A program made the position numbers and the translations under genes. Shown one piece after another: positions 24,733 through 34,243 of a DNA stretch of 64,000 bases. Within the stretch, counting starts at the first letter, position 1. Each line of letters opens with the position of its first letter. This stretch comes from Bacillus sp. UNC41MFS5 (GTDB lineage: Bacteria; Bacillota; Bacilli; Bacillales_B; DSM-18226), in assembly GCF_000686805.1 (NCBI RefSeq), contig NZ_KK366019.1, forward strand, positions 244,470 to 308,469. Direction: 5' to 3'. The notes under the pieces are model-generated. The model was not told the origin of the DNA, did no database searches, and saw nothing but the letters and a program-made list of their open reading frames with translations.

Positions 24733-24733
24733 A

Positions 24734-24783
24734 AATAAATAAGAAAGAGCGTCCTATCAAAGGGACGCTTTTTCTTATTTATT
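24734..24783. terminator. Original bidirectional terminator of yutM and yumC
   Basis: AAATAAGAAAGAGCGTCC (24737-24754) is complementary to GGGACGCTTTTTCTTATTT (24762-24780) with one extra base. It now serves yumC only, because the element separates it from yutM by 3.7 kb. Confidence 0.88.
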
Positions 24784-25773
24784 AAACATGGAAGAACTGT
24801 GTAATGGCTGGATTTTTGCCTTTGGATCAATGAAGGCTTTTGCGTTGTTTACAGCAGTGGGTGCTTCACCAAAACCACAGGCAATTAATTTCACTTTTCC
24901 TTCATAGGTACAAATGTCTCCAGCGGCATAAATTCCAGGAATGTTGGTTTCCATTTTCGAATTGACGACAATCGAATTCTTCTCGATGTCTAATCCCCAT
25001 TCCTTAATTGGTCCAAGTGAAGAAACAAATCCATAGTTACAAATGACTGCGTCGACATCTACTGCAACTTTCTCTTCACCATTAACGGTTTCAAGAACAA
25101 TCTGTTTAATTCCACTTTCATCACCAACTAATTCAGCAGGAACATATGGTGTTTTCACATCTACTTTTGAATTATATAAGTTTTCTACGCTATGCTCGTG
25201 GGCACGGAACTTATCTCTGCGGTGGACAATCGAAACTTGCTCAGCAATAGGCTCAAGCATTAAGGCCCAGTCAACTGCAGAATCGCCGCCGCCAAAAACA
25301 ACTACTTTTTGATCTGCAAACTGATTTAAATCCTCTATGAAGTAGTAAAGATTTTTACGCTCATATTGAGCAGCACTTTCGAGTTCTAAACGACGTGGTT
25401 GGAAGGCACCATTTCCGGCTGTAATAATAATCGTTTTAGAATAATGGATATCTTTGTTCGTTGTTAATTTAAACGTTCCATCTTCTTGTTTCTCTAACTT
25501 TTCAACCGATTGCTCTAGTGCAACCGTAGGATTGAATTTGCCCATTTGTTCTTTAAGATTATTTATTAATTCTTGTGCACGGATTTTTGGAAAACCAGCA
25601 ACATCATAAATATACTTTTCCGGATAAAGTGCTGACAGTTGGCCTCCTAGTTGTGGCAAGCTCTCTATAATTTTCACTGAAGCTTGTCTCATGCCTCCAT
25701 AAAAAGCAGTAAATAAACCGGTAGGACCCCCGCCAATGATGGTAATGTCATAAACTTCTTGCTTCTCTTGCAC
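24775..25773 (-). CDS. yumC: Ferredoxin/flavodoxin-NADP+ reductase YumC
   Basis: A 332-residue thioredoxin-reductase-like FAD enzyme that transfers electrons between NADPH and ferredoxin or flavodoxin. FAD motif [20 protein letters not shown] lies near residue 8 and [20 protein letters not shown] near 40. NADPH motif [14 protein letters not shown] is near 160 and the C-terminal [11 protein letters not shown] near 280. The redox-active CXXC of thioredoxin reductases is absent, as expected for YumC. Start GTG 25773 has GGGGGG upstream; a longer frame from 25809 adds an unlikely leader. Length equals the family's usual 332 residues. Confidence 0.92.
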   Translation of the reverse strand: MQEKQEVYDITIIGGGPTGLFTAFYGGMRQASVKIIESLPQLGGQLSALYPEKYIYDVAGFPKIRAQELINNLKEQMGKFNPTVALEQSVEKLEKQEDGTFKLTTNKDIHYSKTIIITAGNGAFQPRRLELESAAQYERKNLYYFIEDLNQFADQKVVVFGGGDSAVDWALMLEPIAEQVSIVHRRDKFRAHEHSVENLYNSKVDVKTPYVPAELVGDESGIKQIVLETVNGEEKVAVDVDAVICNYGFVSSLGPIKEWGLDIEKNSIVVNSKMETNIPGIYAAGDICTYEGKVKLIACGFGEAPTAVNNAKAFIDPKAKIQPLHSSSMFNK

Positions 25774-26229
25774 TCCGCATCCCCCCAACCCTGTAGTAAC
25801 AGACTCCACTCCTTATAATATCATAAATTAAAAAATTCTCCCATAATTATGGGCAATATTCACAACTTAGGCAATTTTTAAAATATTGTTTATTAGTCTA
25901 ATCAATCCCATTCAATTATCTCCAAAACTTAGATAAAAATTTATGAAAATCACTTGATAATCGTGTGAAAGTAGCATAAGATGTATTGAGGATAGATTGT
26001 TAATTTTTTGTGACATAAAAAGCACGATTTTATGTCAAGTAGTAAAATATAGCATTCTTAGTAATTACCTTGCTTGACCTATATGGATACCAGGAAACTC
26101 GTTTTTTTTGGCCTTATTCGTGAATTATATCACATACATTTTTTTATTATATAAAATAAAAATGGTCGAAGCAGTGGAAACTAAGAAAAAACGGATATTT
26201 AAAAAAATTAAAGGGTGGAAGTGATCACT
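25774..26229. other. Divergent intergenic region yumC-yumB
   Basis: A 456-bp AT-rich region between two divergent flavoprotein genes. No ORF is credible. It holds the 10-bp inverted repeat listed separately and must contain promoters for both genes, but no pair of near-consensus hexamers stands out. Confidence 0.5.
26011..26037. promoter_or_regulatory. Operator-like inverted repeat upstream of yumB
   Basis: TGACATAAAA (26011-26020) and TTTTATGTCA (26028-26037) are perfect inverted repeats with a 7-bp spacer, centred about 205 bp before yumB. The TTGTGA edge faintly recalls the Rex half-site, but spacing differs. It may be an operator or the stem of an RNA hairpin. Confidence 0.45.
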
Positions 26230-27447
26230 TTGAGAAAGCCTAAAATTGTTATTCTCGGTGCTGGTTACGGTGGACTAATGACAACAGTTCGCTTACAGAA
26301 GTTAATCGGCGTGAATGAAGCTGACATTGTTTTAGTAAATAAAAATGACTATCATTATGAAACCACATGGCTGCATGAGGCTTCTGCAGGCACATTGCAT
26401 CATGACCGTGTACGTTATGATATCCGTGATGTAATTGACCGCAGTAAAGTGGATTTTGTTCAAGATACTGTCGTAGAAATTAATAAAGATGACAAGAAGG
26501 TTATTTTGGAAAAAGGGGAAGTCAACTATGACTACCTCGTTATTGCCCTTGGTGGTGAACCAGAAACATTTGGGATCAAAGGATTAAAAGAATATGCTTT
26601 TGGAATCTCAAATGTAAACTCCTCTCGTCAATTGCGTGAACATATTGAATACCAATTTGCGACATACAATATGGAAGAAGTGAAAAACGACAATCGTTTG
26701 ACTATTGTTGTCGGTGGTGCTGGCTTTACGGGAATTGAATTCCTTGGGGAATTAACAAATAGAATTCCGGAATTATGTCATGAGTATGATGTGGATTCAC
26801 ATAAAGTAAAAATTATTTGTGTCGAGGCTGCTCCAACAGTACTTCCAGGTTTTGACCCTGAACTAGTGAATTATGCAGTGGCACAATTAGAACGAAAAGG
26901 TGTTGAATTCTTAATCGGAACAGCGATTAAGGAATGTACGGAAGAAGGCATCTTTGTCGCTAAAGGTGAAGAGGAACCACGTGAAATCAAGGCGGGTACT
27001 GTAGTGTGGGCCGCAGGAATTCGCGGGAATTCTATTGTTGAAAAATCAGGCTTTGAAGCAATGAGAGGCCGGGTCAAAGTTCAGCCAGATCTTCGCGTTC
27101 CAGGTTTCGATGATACTTTCATGATCGGTGACAGTTCATTGATGATTAATGAAGAAATCAACCGTCCATATCCACCGACTGCACAGATTGCCATGCAGCA
27201 AGGGGAAGTTTGTGCCCGTAATATCGCGGCTTTAGTTCGTAATAAATCGGAGCTAGAAACCTTCACGTTCGATAATAAAGGGACCGTTTGCTCCCTAGGC
27301 GAAGATGATGCGATCGGTATGGTTTTTGGTAAAAAACTAACTGGTGCAAAAGCATCATTCATGAAAAAAGTAGTCGATAATCGCTCACTTTACATGATTG
27401 GCGGCGCCGGACTTGTATTGAAAAAAGGAAAATTTAACGTATTCTAA
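26230..27447 (+). CDS. yumB: Type II NADH dehydrogenase YumB
   Basis: A 405-residue membrane-associated NDH-2. FAD motif [12 protein letters not shown] lies at the start, then [14 protein letters not shown] near 100. The NADH motif [18 protein letters not shown] is near 158, [10 protein letters not shown] near 262, and [20 protein letters not shown] near 300, with the quinone-site AQIAMQQG following. It oxidises NADH with menaquinone. TTG 26230 gives the expected MRKPKIV start with GGAAGTGA upstream; GTG 26215 is a less likely alternative. A terminator follows the gene. Confidence 0.9.
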   Translation: MRKPKIVILGAGYGGLMTTVRLQKLIGVNEADIVLVNKNDYHYETTWLHEASAGTLHHDRVRYDIRDVIDRSKVDFVQDTVVEINKDDKKVILEKGEVNYDYLVIALGGEPETFGIKGLKEYAFGISNVNSSRQLREHIEYQFATYNMEEVKNDNRLTIVVGGAGFTGIEFLGELTNRIPELCHEYDVDSHKVKIICVEAAPTVLPGFDPELVNYAVAQLERKGVEFLIGTAIKECTEEGIFVAKGEEEPREIKAGTVVWAAGIRGNSIVEKSGFEAMRGRVKVQPDLRVPGFDDTFMIGDSSLMINEEINRPYPPTAQIAMQQGEVCARNIAALVRNKSELETFTFDNKGTVCSLGEDDAIGMVFGKKLTGAKASFMKKVVDNRSLYMIGGAGLVLKKGKFNVF

Positions 27448-27459
27448 AAAATTGTTTCC

Positions 27460-27487
27460 AAAGGGACAGAGAAATCTGTCCCTTTTT
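27460..27487 (+). terminator. Intrinsic terminator after yumB
   Basis: AAAGGGACAGA (27460-27470) pairs perfectly with TCTGTCCCTTT (27475-27485), followed by more T. Confidence 0.92.
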
Positions 27488-27526
27488 GATATGATTAAAA
27501 TAATGAATCGTTTGAGGGGGAGTTTG

Positions 27527-28018
27527 GTGAGTAATCGTGAAAAACGGGGGAAGGTATGGTTAGCTGTTGCAGGGGTTGTAAGGTCAAATGAGGGGAAATG
27601 GCTCGTTGTAAAGAAACGATATGGCGGCTTGAAGGGCCAATGGTCGCTGCCTGCAGGCTTTGTTGAAATGGGAGAAACAGCGGATGAAGCTGTTATTAGG
27701 GAAGTATTAGAAGAAACTGGTATCCGGTGTCGGGTGAAGGGACTTATTGGCCTAAGAACTGGTGTGATAAAAGGGGAAATAAGCGATAATTTACTCCATT
27801 TTCTACTTGAACCGGTAAATGAACAGGTAGTGAGTCATCAGGATAACGAACTATTTGAGGCGAGATTTATGGCACCAGAAGAACTACTTCACGAAAAAGA
27901 TGCATCCATCATACTCCAATATTTAATTAGAAATGATATTACCTTCTCGAAACAAGCTATTGATGATTTAAACCCAGGAGACCAGTTTGGATATACAGCT
28001 TATAAATTATTTTTGTAA
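27527..28018 (+). CDS. NUDIX hydrolase
   Basis: A 163-residue NUDIX-fold pyrophosphohydrolase. The NUDIX box runs GFVEMGETADEAVIREVLEE then TGI (residues about 44-66), matching GX5EX7REUXEEXGU. It should cleave a nucleoside diphosphate linked to another group; the substrate is not evident. GTG 27527 lies five bases after GAGGGGGA. The longer frame from 27452 would start inside the yumB terminator and is unlikely. It stands alone between yumB and yuiA. Confidence 0.88.
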   Translation: MSNREKRGKVWLAVAGVVRSNEGKWLVVKKRYGGLKGQWSLPAGFVEMGETADEAVIREVLEETGIRCRVKGLIGLRTGVIKGEISDNLLHFLLEPVNEQVVSHQDNELFEARFMAPEELLHEKDASIILQYLIRNDITFSKQAIDDLNPGDQFGYTAYKLFL

Positions 28019-28060
28019 TTTTTAGATAATTTAAGTTACAACAAGTAATTGTAAGAAAAC

Positions 28061-28089
28061 TTGACATGTATCCGCTTTCTCGATTAAAT
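28061..28089 (+). promoter_or_regulatory. SigA-type promoter upstream of yuiA
   Basis: TTGACA (28061-28066) and TTAAAT (28084-28089) are separated by 17 bp, 86 bp before the yuiA start. Confidence 0.6.
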
Positions 28090-28174
28090 TTGCCAGATTT
28101 CCGTCCTTTCTTTTTTAGGAAATCCTTGATATATTATCAGAAAATTAAGTTAATTATTAAGGAGATGACTTAGA

Positions 28175-28300
28175 ATGACAGTAAAGATCGTGGATTCAAA
28201 AACGTGTGATTATTGTTCAGGGAAAGGCTATTTTCAATTAGTTCTAGGGGGATCGGAAACTTGTAGCTGCTGCGAAGGAACTGGCAAGAAAAAAGAATAA
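28175..28300 (+). CDS. yuiA: YuiA family small zinc-finger-like protein
   Basis: A 41-residue protein with two DnaJ-type knuckles, CDYCSGKGYF and CSCCEGTGKK, i.e. CXXCXGXG repeats that bind one zinc ion. It matches the small YuiA family of Bacillus and lies directly before yuiB as in B. subtilis. AAGGAGATGA precedes ATG 28175 at normal distance. Function is unknown; a chaperone-like or RNA-binding role is possible from the zinc motif alone. Confidence 0.82.
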   Translation: MTVKIVDSKTCDYCSGKGYFQLVLGGSETCSCCEGTGKKKE

Positions 28301-28321
28301 AATTTATCGTATCGATTAATA

Positions 28322-28357
28322 TGCTTCTTCGAATCTTTTTCGAAGGGCTTTTTTCTT
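28322..28357 (+). terminator. Intrinsic terminator after yuiA
   Basis: GCTTCTTCGAA (28323-28333) pairs mostly with TTCGAAGGGC (28339-28348), followed by TTTTTT. Confidence 0.75.
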
Positions 28358-28424
28358 GTATTTTTATTGACTCCTTTTTCGACATTCAGTACACTAAATG
28401 TTGATGTATAAGGGGGAATCTCGG

Positions 28425-28748
28425 ATGCAAATGAGCATTGTTGTCTTAATCATATCGATTTTACTTTTCTTTGTTTTATTTTTTGGAATTGGGTTTATTC
28501 TCAATATGCTGCTTCGCATGTCATGGGTTATGGCTGTAGTTTATCCTATTGTGGCCATTTTTATTGTAGATAAAGTGAGTTTTAGTGAGTATTTTACAAA
28601 TAGTAAAATGGCATTTAGTGAATTGGGCCACAGGTTTACTTCATTAGCCACTGCTGATATTCTCATTTTAATTAGTGGACTTGCTGGTGCGATTGCGGCT
28701 GGTTTCACGATCAAACTATTACGAAAAAATGGATACCAAATGTTTTAA
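28425..28748 (+). CDS. yuiB: YuiB family membrane protein
   Basis: A 107-residue membrane protein with three or more hydrophobic segments: residues about 3-30 (IVVLIISILLFFVLFFGIGF), 33-50, and 82-98 (LILISGLAGAIAAGF). It ends RKNGYQMF. It matches YuiB by length, position and ending; function unknown. ATG 28425 follows AGGGGGAATC; GTG- or TTG-like codons upstream in the frame from 28398 are less likely starts. Confidence 0.8.
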   Translation: MQMSIVVLIISILLFFVLFFGIGFILNMLLRMSWVMAVVYPIVAIFIVDKVSFSEYFTNSKMAFSELGHRFTSLATADILILISGLAGAIAAGFTIKLLRKNGYQMF

Positions 28749-28803
28749 GACTCTTACCAAGGGGAAAAGACGAACTTTTCCCCCTTGGTAAGAGTCTTTT
28801 TTT
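28747..28803 (+). terminator. Long intrinsic terminator after yuiB
   Basis: AAGACTCTTACCAAGGGG (28747-28764) and its near-perfect complement CCCCTTGGTAAGAGTCTT (28781-28798) form an extended stem followed by T. The inner AAAAG/CTTTT also pairs. Confidence 0.92.
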
Positions 28804-28898
28804 ATGATTTCTATAATACATGCAAAATTTCCCTTTTCCTTTTTTGAATATTTTCCTTCAGCTTGGGAATGAATATTTTGGGAGGAGTGAAAATTTTG

Positions 28899-29507
28899 AT
28901 GAATAAAATGATACATTGGAGTAGGCGTTTAGCCATGGTTTGTCTCTTCTTAATGGCAGTCTTTGCGACCTTCCAATCAATCTCTGGAGTAAATGCACAA
29001 ATGTTTTTAAACCAATTTGCGTCTATTCTTGCGTCGACTGAACCCGTTTCAGGAACCCAAAGGTCCTTGGAAAACGAAATTGATTGGTCAAAATATCCTA
29101 AACAAACAGTTACCGCCACTGGGTATACAGCAGGAGTAGAATCAACAGGAAAAAGTGTAGGCCACCCTGAATATGGGATAACTTACTCCGGTGTAAAAGT
29201 AAAACGTGATTTGTTTTCTACGATTGCAGCAGACCTAAACGTATTTCCCATTGGAACCATTCTCTTTATCCCTGGCTATGGATATGGTGTAGTTGCCGAT
29301 AAAGGCGGGGCTATCAAAGGGAATGAACTAGACCTTTATTATGAAACAGTTGAGGATGTTTATAATAAGTGGGGGAAAAAGAAACTCGATATTTATGTGG
29401 TACAAAAAGGTAATGGGAAACTAACAGAGCAAACACTTAAGTCATTAAATGAAGATAAATCGATGCAAGTCTTCCGCGGACAGTATATTAGTTCTGAGAA
29501 GAGATAA
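28899..29507 (+). CDS. yuiC: YuiC: 3D-domain muralytic protein
   Basis: A 202-residue protein with a hydrophobic N-terminal signal or anchor (residues 10-33, ending SGVNAQ). It has a C-terminal 3D domain related to the MltA lytic transglycosylase and resuscitation-promoting factors. The naming aspartates are in [18 protein letters not shown] near residue 150. YuiC in B. subtilis is a stationary-phase peptidoglycan-cleaving protein. ATG 28899 follows GGAGGAGTGA; TTG 28896 is also possible. It should act outside the membrane on cell wall. Confidence 0.85.
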   Translation: MNKMIHWSRRLAMVCLFLMAVFATFQSISGVNAQMFLNQFASILASTEPVSGTQRSLENEIDWSKYPKQTVTATGYTAGVESTGKSVGHPEYGITYSGVKVKRDLFSTIAADLNVFPIGTILFIPGYGYGVVADKGGAIKGNELDLYYETVEDVYNKWGKKKLDIYVVQKGNGKLTEQTLKSLNEDKSMQVFRGQYISSEKR

Positions 29508-29510
29508 AGG

Positions 29511-29531
29511 CAGGCTGATGGCCTGTTTTTT
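29511..29531 (+). terminator. Intrinsic terminator after yuiC
   Basis: CAGGC (29511-29515) pairs with GCCTG (29521-29525) around TGATG, followed by six T. The stem is short. Confidence 0.65.
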
Positions 29532-29612
29532 ACTTTTTAAAATAATTAGTTGCTCGAAATAAATAAGGTTATTCGCTATAATTAAAAACGAATAATGTGG
29601 AGGTGAAGTAAT

Positions 29613-31121
29613 TTGTTTTATGTAAAAAAAGAACTTGAACTATCAACAGTGCACGAAGGTTTAGTAATTGGCCTCTTTGATAAACCAGAAAAATTCTCAG
29701 GAGTCTTAGCATTGCTCGATGATGCATTCAATGGCCAATTAAGAGAGCTTGTAAAATCAAGTGACATTTCAGCAAAGTTTAAAAGTATTAATAAAGTACA
29801 TAGTTTAGGGAAAATCGGCTCAAAACGAATTTGGTTTGTTGGCCTGGGGAAGGAAAAGGAATTTACCTTTGATAAACTAAAATCTGCGTTTGGAAGGATC
29901 TTTAAGGAAGTGAAGGCAAATAGACTTGAAGAAGCAGCCGTTTATTTAGATTCCTTTACGACTGAACAAGTTGATGGTTTAGACGCTGCCCATGCACTGA
30001 GCGAAGCATTTGCCCTCTCAACTTATCAATTTGAAGGGTACAAGCATAAATCGAACGAACCGGAGAAAAAGCTGGATCATCTAACGATTTATTGTGACAG
30101 CATTGATGAAGAAGAAGTCCAAGCCTCGTTAACGGTAGGACATGCGTTTGGTAAAGGAACGAATTCAGCACGAACACTCGTTAACATCCCTGGCAATATG
30201 CTAACAGCAACAGATATGGCTAATTATGCACAGGAACTTGCAAGTAAATATGCTTTCGAGTTGGAAATCCTGGATAAAGCTGAAATAGAGAAGCTTGGAA
30301 TGGGAGCGTTCCTTGCCGTGAACCAGGGTTCAACAGAGCCTCCTAAAATGATTGTCCTAAAATATCAAGGAAAAGATGAGTGGAAAGATGTTATCGGCTT
30401 AGTTGGAAAAGGCATAACCTTTGATACGGGCGGGTACTCCATTAAAACGAAATCAGGGATCGTTGGGATGAAAACTGACATGGGCGGAGCAGCAGCAGTC
30501 CTTGGTGCAATGGAAATCATCGGTGAGATTCAGCCCGAGCAAAACGTGGTCGCTGTTATTCCTTCTACGGATAATATGATTAGCGGCAATGCCTTCAAGC
30601 CTGATGACGTGATTACATCGATGAGCGGTAAGACCATCGAGGTTTTAAATACTGATGCCGAAGGACGGCTTGTTCTAGCAGATGCGGTAACCTATGCAAA
30701 ACAGCATGGTGCAGGCTATCTTGTAGATGTCGCAACTTTAACAGGTGGAGTAATAACAGCACTTGGTCTCCATACGACGGGGGCAATGACTAATCATGGT
30801 CCATTATATAATCAAGTCTTGGAAGCTTCCCTGGAAGCTGGCGAGCAAATGTGGCAGCTGCCATTGTTTGAAACGGAGATTGAACGGGTAAGAAACAGTA
30901 AAGTCGCCGATTTAAATAATTCCCCCGGCAGTGAAGGTCATGCGTTGGTTGCTGGGGCTTTTATCGGTGAATTTGCCGAAGGTACACCATGGGTGCACTT
31001 AGATATCGCCGGGACAGCCACCACCGCAAAATCCCATGATTTAGGACCTGCAGGTGCAACCGGAGTGATGACCCGGACACTTGCCTTATTTGTAGAACGG
31101 TTTGAACCCATCGAGAAATAG
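29613..31121 (+). CDS. pepA: Leucyl aminopeptidase (M17, PepA/YuiE)
   Basis: A 502-residue cytosolic aminopeptidase that removes N-terminal residues from peptides. The M17 C-terminal catalytic domain contains [14 protein letters not shown] with the metal-binding Lys and Asp (near 265), the [13 protein letters not shown] helix and the family signature NTDAEGRL (near 348). [12 protein letters not shown] and [10 protein letters not shown] lie near the end. The N-terminal 160 residues form the usual non-catalytic domain. Start TTG 29613 follows GGAGGTGAAG. Length fits the family (about 500), and a terminator follows. Confidence 0.93.
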   Translation: MFYVKKELELSTVHEGLVIGLFDKPEKFSGVLALLDDAFNGQLRELVKSSDISAKFKSINKVHSLGKIGSKRIWFVGLGKEKEFTFDKLKSAFGRIFKEVKANRLEEAAVYLDSFTTEQVDGLDAAHALSEAFALSTYQFEGYKHKSNEPEKKLDHLTIYCDSIDEEEVQASLTVGHAFGKGTNSARTLVNIPGNMLTATDMANYAQELASKYAFELEILDKAEIEKLGMGAFLAVNQGSTEPPKMIVLKYQGKDEWKDVIGLVGKGITFDTGGYSIKTKSGIVGMKTDMGGAAAVLGAMEIIGEIQPEQNVVAVIPSTDNMISGNAFKPDDVITSMSGKTIEVLNTDAEGRLVLADAVTYAKQHGAGYLVDVATLTGGVITALGLHTTGAMTNHGPLYNQVLEASLEAGEQMWQLPLFETEIERVRNSKVADLNNSPGSEGHALVAGAFIGEFAEGTPWVHLDIAGTATTAKSHDLGPAGATGVMTRTLALFVERFEPIEK

Positions 31122-31131
31122 TGATTTGAAA

Positions 31132-31160
31132 AATCCTTCGAGATATTCGGAGGATTTTTT
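31132..31160 (+). terminator. Intrinsic terminator after pepA
   Basis: AATCCTTCGA (31132-31141) pairs with TCGGAGGATT (31147-31156), one wobble, followed by T. Confidence 0.85.
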
Positions 31161-31162
31161 GT

Positions 31163-31217
31163 GGTATTGGAGCGCATCAGTCCATACGCCGCTAACCGGG
31201 CGCTTCCGCCTTTTGTT
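31163..31217 (-). repeat. Partial family A repeat, inverted
   Basis: Read on the minus strand this segment gives AAAAGGCGGAAGCGCCCG, then TTAGCGGCGTATGG. It closely matches the first 40 bases of the repeat at 16141-16290. The remainder is missing. Confidence 0.65.
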
Positions 31218-31293
31218 TTTGCCCACTCAAAACTCCTTCCATTCGCATATGAAATAGTGTAGGCAAGTATAGAACAAAAGGAGGTATGGTTAT

Positions 31294-31551
31294 ATGTACC
31301 CTTATCGAAGTCCCTACCCAGTACAAGATCAAAGGTTTATAGGTTTTGGATTGCCGTTGGCAATAGGAGGGCTTAGCTTTTTAGGAGGTTTAATTGGAGG
31401 CGGACTAGGTGCTTCATTTGCAACACGTCCATTTTACGGAGGATTCGGTTACCCTGGATATCCTGCATTTGGACCTCCCGGTTTCGGACCTCCCGGTTTC
31501 GGAGCCCCCGGTTTTGGAGCACCAGGTTTCGGAGCCCCGTATTACTATTAA
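31294..31551 (+). CDS. Small Gly/Pro-rich protein with PGFGAP repeats
   Basis: An 85-residue protein. Residues about 18-43 form a glycine-rich hydrophobic stretch (LAIGGLSFLGGLIGGGLGAS). It is followed by about six GFG(A/P)P repeats near residues 55-80 and a terminal YYY. Composition resembles small spore-coat or surface-associated proteins of Bacillus, but no named family is claimed. The strong ribosome binding site AAAGGAGGT lies before ATG 31294, and a terminator follows, so it is a genuine single-gene unit. Confidence 0.75.
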   Translation: MYPYRSPYPVQDQRFIGFGLPLAIGGLSFLGGLIGGGLGASFATRPFYGGFGYPGYPAFGPPGFGPPGFGAPGFGAPGFGAPYYY

Positions 31552-31559
31552 TGAATGAG

Positions 31560-31586
31560 AAACAGCTCTAGTGGGGGCTGTTTTTT
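31560..31586 (+). terminator. Intrinsic terminator after the Gly/Pro-rich gene
   Basis: AACAGC (31561-31566) pairs with GCTGTT (31577-31582), followed by T, with a long loop. Confidence 0.65.
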
Positions 31587-31673
31587 CTATAAAAGAATTA
31601 ATTGCAAAAAAGGAAAATTAGTAAATAAAGCGAATAGATTAAATAGACATCACTACATATTGGAGGAATAAAT

Positions 31674-32057
31674 ATGATTGAAAACACGTTATTGAAATCT
31701 CTGGGAATTGAAATTACCCTTTTAGAAGAAGGAAAGGTCATTGCAACAATGCCTGTAGATGAGCGGACTCGCCAGCCATTTGGATTACTGCACGGTGGTG
31801 CATCTGTTGCTTTGGCTGAAACGGTTGCCAGTGTAGGAGCATATGAATTGGTAGATAAAGAAACGGAGGCTGTCGCGGGTCTAGAGATTAATGCCAATCA
31901 TGTTCGGCCAAAAACAGACGGTGAGGTAACAGCAATTGCAACTGTCCTATATCAAGGGAAATCAACACAAGTATGGGATATTAAAATTATCGACGAGCAA
32001 GACCGCATGATTTGCGTGTCAAGATGTACGATGGCTGTCATTAAGTTAAAAAAATAA
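31674..32057 (+). CDS. Hotdog-fold acyl-CoA thioesterase (PaaI/YuxO type)
   Basis: A 127-residue single hotdog domain. The helix-containing signature RQPFGLLHGGASVALAETVA (residues about 33-52) holds the HGG motif and the catalytic Glu of the PaaI/4-hydroxybenzoyl-CoA thioesterase group. AGLEINANHVRPKTDGEV follows near residue 75. It hydrolyses an acyl- or aryl-CoA. The closest remembered B. subtilis match is YuxO, thought to act on 1,4-dihydroxy-2-naphthoyl-CoA in menaquinone synthesis; that assignment is tentative. GGAGG lies before ATG 31674. Confidence 0.82.
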   Translation: MIENTLLKSLGIEITLLEEGKVIATMPVDERTRQPFGLLHGGASVALAETVASVGAYELVDKETEAVAGLEINANHVRPKTDGEVTAIATVLYQGKSTQVWDIKIIDEQDRMICVSRCTMAVIKLKK

Positions 32058-32247
32058 TCGTGAAAATATATGTTTAAAGTAGAATGGAAATCTGGGCATT
32101 CTTTTTAACAGTATTATTGATTAAAAATTTAAAAAATTAACTTTAGTTTCGTGTTATAATAAATTAAAAAATAGAAAAAAAGCACAATTTTTTGTACATG
32201 TTTCTTTATATAATGTAGTAAGAGTAAACGTAAAGGTGGTGAAATTG

Positions 32248-32871
32248 ATGCGGGCAAGGCGGCAACATTTATTTATCGATTTTGAGTTTACAATGCCTGA
32301 ACGGAATGTTCGCATGAAGGATTTTTATGCGGAAATTATCGAAGTTGGAATTGTTGCAGTCGTTGATGAACAAGTAACAGAACAGTTTTCATCCTTTGTT
32401 ACTCCACTTAAATTCCCAAAACTAACTGAACGCTGTAAATCCTTTTTACATATTTCTCAGCAGCAGGTAGACAAGGGTTTATCTATTTTTGAACTTGTTA
32501 AAAAATTGGAGGAGTTCAATAAGCATAATTATGAAACAACCATTGTTACTTGGGGAAATATGGATATGAAGGTACTTCGTCATAATTGTTTAAAGGCAGG
32601 GGTTGCTTTTCCACTAAAAGCTGCGGAACTGGATCTTTCCATGGAATATAAACGATTCTTTGGTGATCAAAATCAAACGGGACTTTGGAAGGCGGTTCAG
32701 GAATACGGGAAAGAAGGGACAGGCAAACATCATCGTGCACTCGATGATGCGATGACTACCTTTAATATATTCAAACTCGTTGAAAAGGATAAACGATATC
32801 TAGAAAAACCAGAACCAACGACAATTGGGGATCGGATTGATTTCTCAAAGTTATTAAATGAATTCGCATAA
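32248..32871 (+). CDS. kapD: KapD: DEDD exonuclease-like inhibitor of the KinA sporulation pathway
   Basis: A 207-residue protein with a DEDDh 3'-5' exonuclease fold. FIDFEFTMPE (residue 8) gives the first Asp and Glu, WGNMDMKVLRH (near 100) the second Asp, and HHRALDDA (near 165) the catalytic His and last Asp. All four acidic residues are present, so nuclease activity is possible. In B. subtilis KapD overproduction inhibits the KinA route to sporulation. ATG 32248 follows AAAGGTGGT at good distance; GTG 32236 overlaps it. It is convergent with kapB across a shared terminator. Confidence 0.9.
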   Translation: MRARRQHLFIDFEFTMPERNVRMKDFYAEIIEVGIVAVVDEQVTEQFSSFVTPLKFPKLTERCKSFLHISQQQVDKGLSIFELVKKLEEFNKHNYETTIVTWGNMDMKVLRHNCLKAGVAFPLKAAELDLSMEYKRFFGDQNQTGLWKAVQEYGKEGTGKHHRALDDAMTTFNIFKLVEKDKRYLEKPEPTTIGDRIDFSKLLNEFA

Positions 32872-32903
32872 AAGGCCAAATCATTCAAACTGATTTGGCC
32901 TTT
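32871..32903. terminator. Bidirectional terminator between kapD and kapB
   Basis: AAAGGCCAAATCA (32871-32883) pairs perfectly with TGATTTGGCCTTT (32891-32903) around a 7-nt loop. Confidence 0.92.
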
Positions 32904-32916
32904 AGCATTTTTATAT

Positions 32917-33291
32917 TTAATAATCCTTTTCGAGAGATTCCAATGCTCTAAGACTCATTTCAGCCCATTCTGATGGTTTTTCTGCTAATTCCTGTTTCAT
33001 TTTGGCTAACGCCTCTTTTAACGACTCCTTATAATCTGGAACCTCATTCTCAAAGGGCTTAACCATTTTGAGGGGAATATTCGCTTGCTCTCGATAGCTG
33101 AGTGCTTTTCTCTCATGAAAAAAAAGTACATCTGCGTCTTTAGGGCTATGTAAATCTCCTTGCATAGGATGTTTAAGCACAGCAAGAACTCGTACTAAAT
33201 AATGCTGCGGGCGTACCTCTGTTATTTCTCCGATATATTTCCCTGTTTTATAAATGGCTGTTACAATCTTACCAATTTGTAATTCCGACAC
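32917..33291 (-). CDS. kapB: KapB: kinase-associated protein B
   Basis: A 124-residue protein matching KapB, which activates the KinB sporulation phosphorelay branch in B. subtilis. The SH3-like barrel begins IGKIVTAIYKTGKYIGEITE, continues YLVRVLAVLKHPMQGDLHSP and FFHERKALSYREQANIP, and ends in a charged helix. No lipobox is seen, although the family is often called lipoprotein. GTG 33291 with AAGGGGGTG upstream is the likely start; the frame to 33309 overlaps the ribosome binding site. KapB and KapD have opposite effects on sporulation kinases. Confidence 0.88.
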   Translation of the reverse strand: MSELQIGKIVTAIYKTGKYIGEITEVRPQHYLVRVLAVLKHPMQGDLHSPKDADVLFFHERKALSYREQANIPLKMVKPFENEVPDYKESLKEALAKMKQELAEKPSEWAEMSLRALESLEKDY

Positions 33292-33406
33292 AAAAAACAC
33301 CCCCTTCACTTTTCCTCTTTTATTTTAATATGAAACATAGTAAATTAAAAACAATGTGTAGAATAATTTTATTTCGGTTAAAGTGAAAAAATTGGAGGAA
33401 TGATAT

Positions 33407-34150
33407 ATGAGGAAGAATCTGCATTTCTTACTAACATTATTTACAATTGTTCTAGTTTTGGCAGCATGTGGGACAAGCACAAAGAAAGAAGAGGCAACAA
33501 CCCAAAAGACCACGCCAACAACGGAACAGAAGGAAGGGGACAAAACTGTGTCAAATGCCGTCTATCCTCAGCTTTCAACAGAGGTGCTCGATAATGAACA
33601 ACTCATTGAAATGGAGACGTCCATGGGAAACATAAAAATTAAATTGTTTCCTAAGTATGCTCCGAAAGCAGTTGAAAACTTTGTAAAACATGGTAAAGAA
33701 GGTTACTATGATGGACTAATTTTTCATAGGGTTATTAAAGATTTCATGATCCAGGGCGGTGACCCGAATGGTAACGGTACAGGTGGGGAGAGCATTTACG
33801 GACAGCCTTTTGAAGATGAATTCTCAAAAAACCTTTATAATCTCCGCGGTGCTTTATCAATGGCTAATTCAGGCAGCAACACAAACGGAAGTCAGTTTTT
33901 TATTGTGCAAAGCTCGTCATTGGATCCAGCCATGAAAGAACAAATGGAAAAAGCAGGCTATCCGAAAGAAATTATTGAAGCATATGATAAAAACGGTGGT
34001 ACACCATGGCTTGATCATCGTCATACGGTTTTTGGCCAAGTGGTTGAGGGAATGGATATCGTGGATAAAATTGCTAACACGCCTGTTGGTGCTCAGGATA
34101 AACCTGAAAAAGATGTGATCATTAAGAAAATCCAGGTGTTAGAAGAGTAG
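33407..34150 (+). CDS. Cyclophilin-type peptidyl-prolyl isomerase lipoprotein
   Basis: A 247-residue exported isomerase. The signal peptide ends in LAAC (lipobox, Cys near residue 21), followed by a Lys/Thr-rich linker to about residue 60. The cyclophilin domain follows: [20 protein letters not shown] (catalytic Arg near 105), [20 protein letters not shown] (near 145) and the [18 protein letters not shown] end. It should assist folding of proteins at the membrane-wall interface. Start ATG 33407 follows GGAGGAATG. B. subtilis PpiB is cytosolic and shorter, so the lipoprotein form differs from that species. Confidence 0.9.
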   Translation: MRKNLHFLLTLFTIVLVLAACGTSTKKEEATTQKTTPTTEQKEGDKTVSNAVYPQLSTEVLDNEQLIEMETSMGNIKIKLFPKYAPKAVENFVKHGKEGYYDGLIFHRVIKDFMIQGGDPNGNGTGGESIYGQPFEDEFSKNLYNLRGALSMANSGSNTNGSQFFIVQSSSLDPAMKEQMEKAGYPKEIIEAYDKNGGTPWLDHRHTVFGQVVEGMDIVDKIANTPVGAQDKPEKDVIIKKIQVLEE

Positions 34151-34243
34151 CGATTAATCGTAGATTGAGAAAGTGGTATGAAATGTTTTTTGTTGCTATA
34201 ATAAATTATTAGAGCAGTTCCTTTAGAGAAAGGGAGAAGAAAA

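Noticed and set aside
26008..26040. Rex operator upstream of yumB
   Set aside because: Only the TTGTGA edge fits; the inverted repeat has a 7-bp spacer and different half-sites, so Rex is not claimed.
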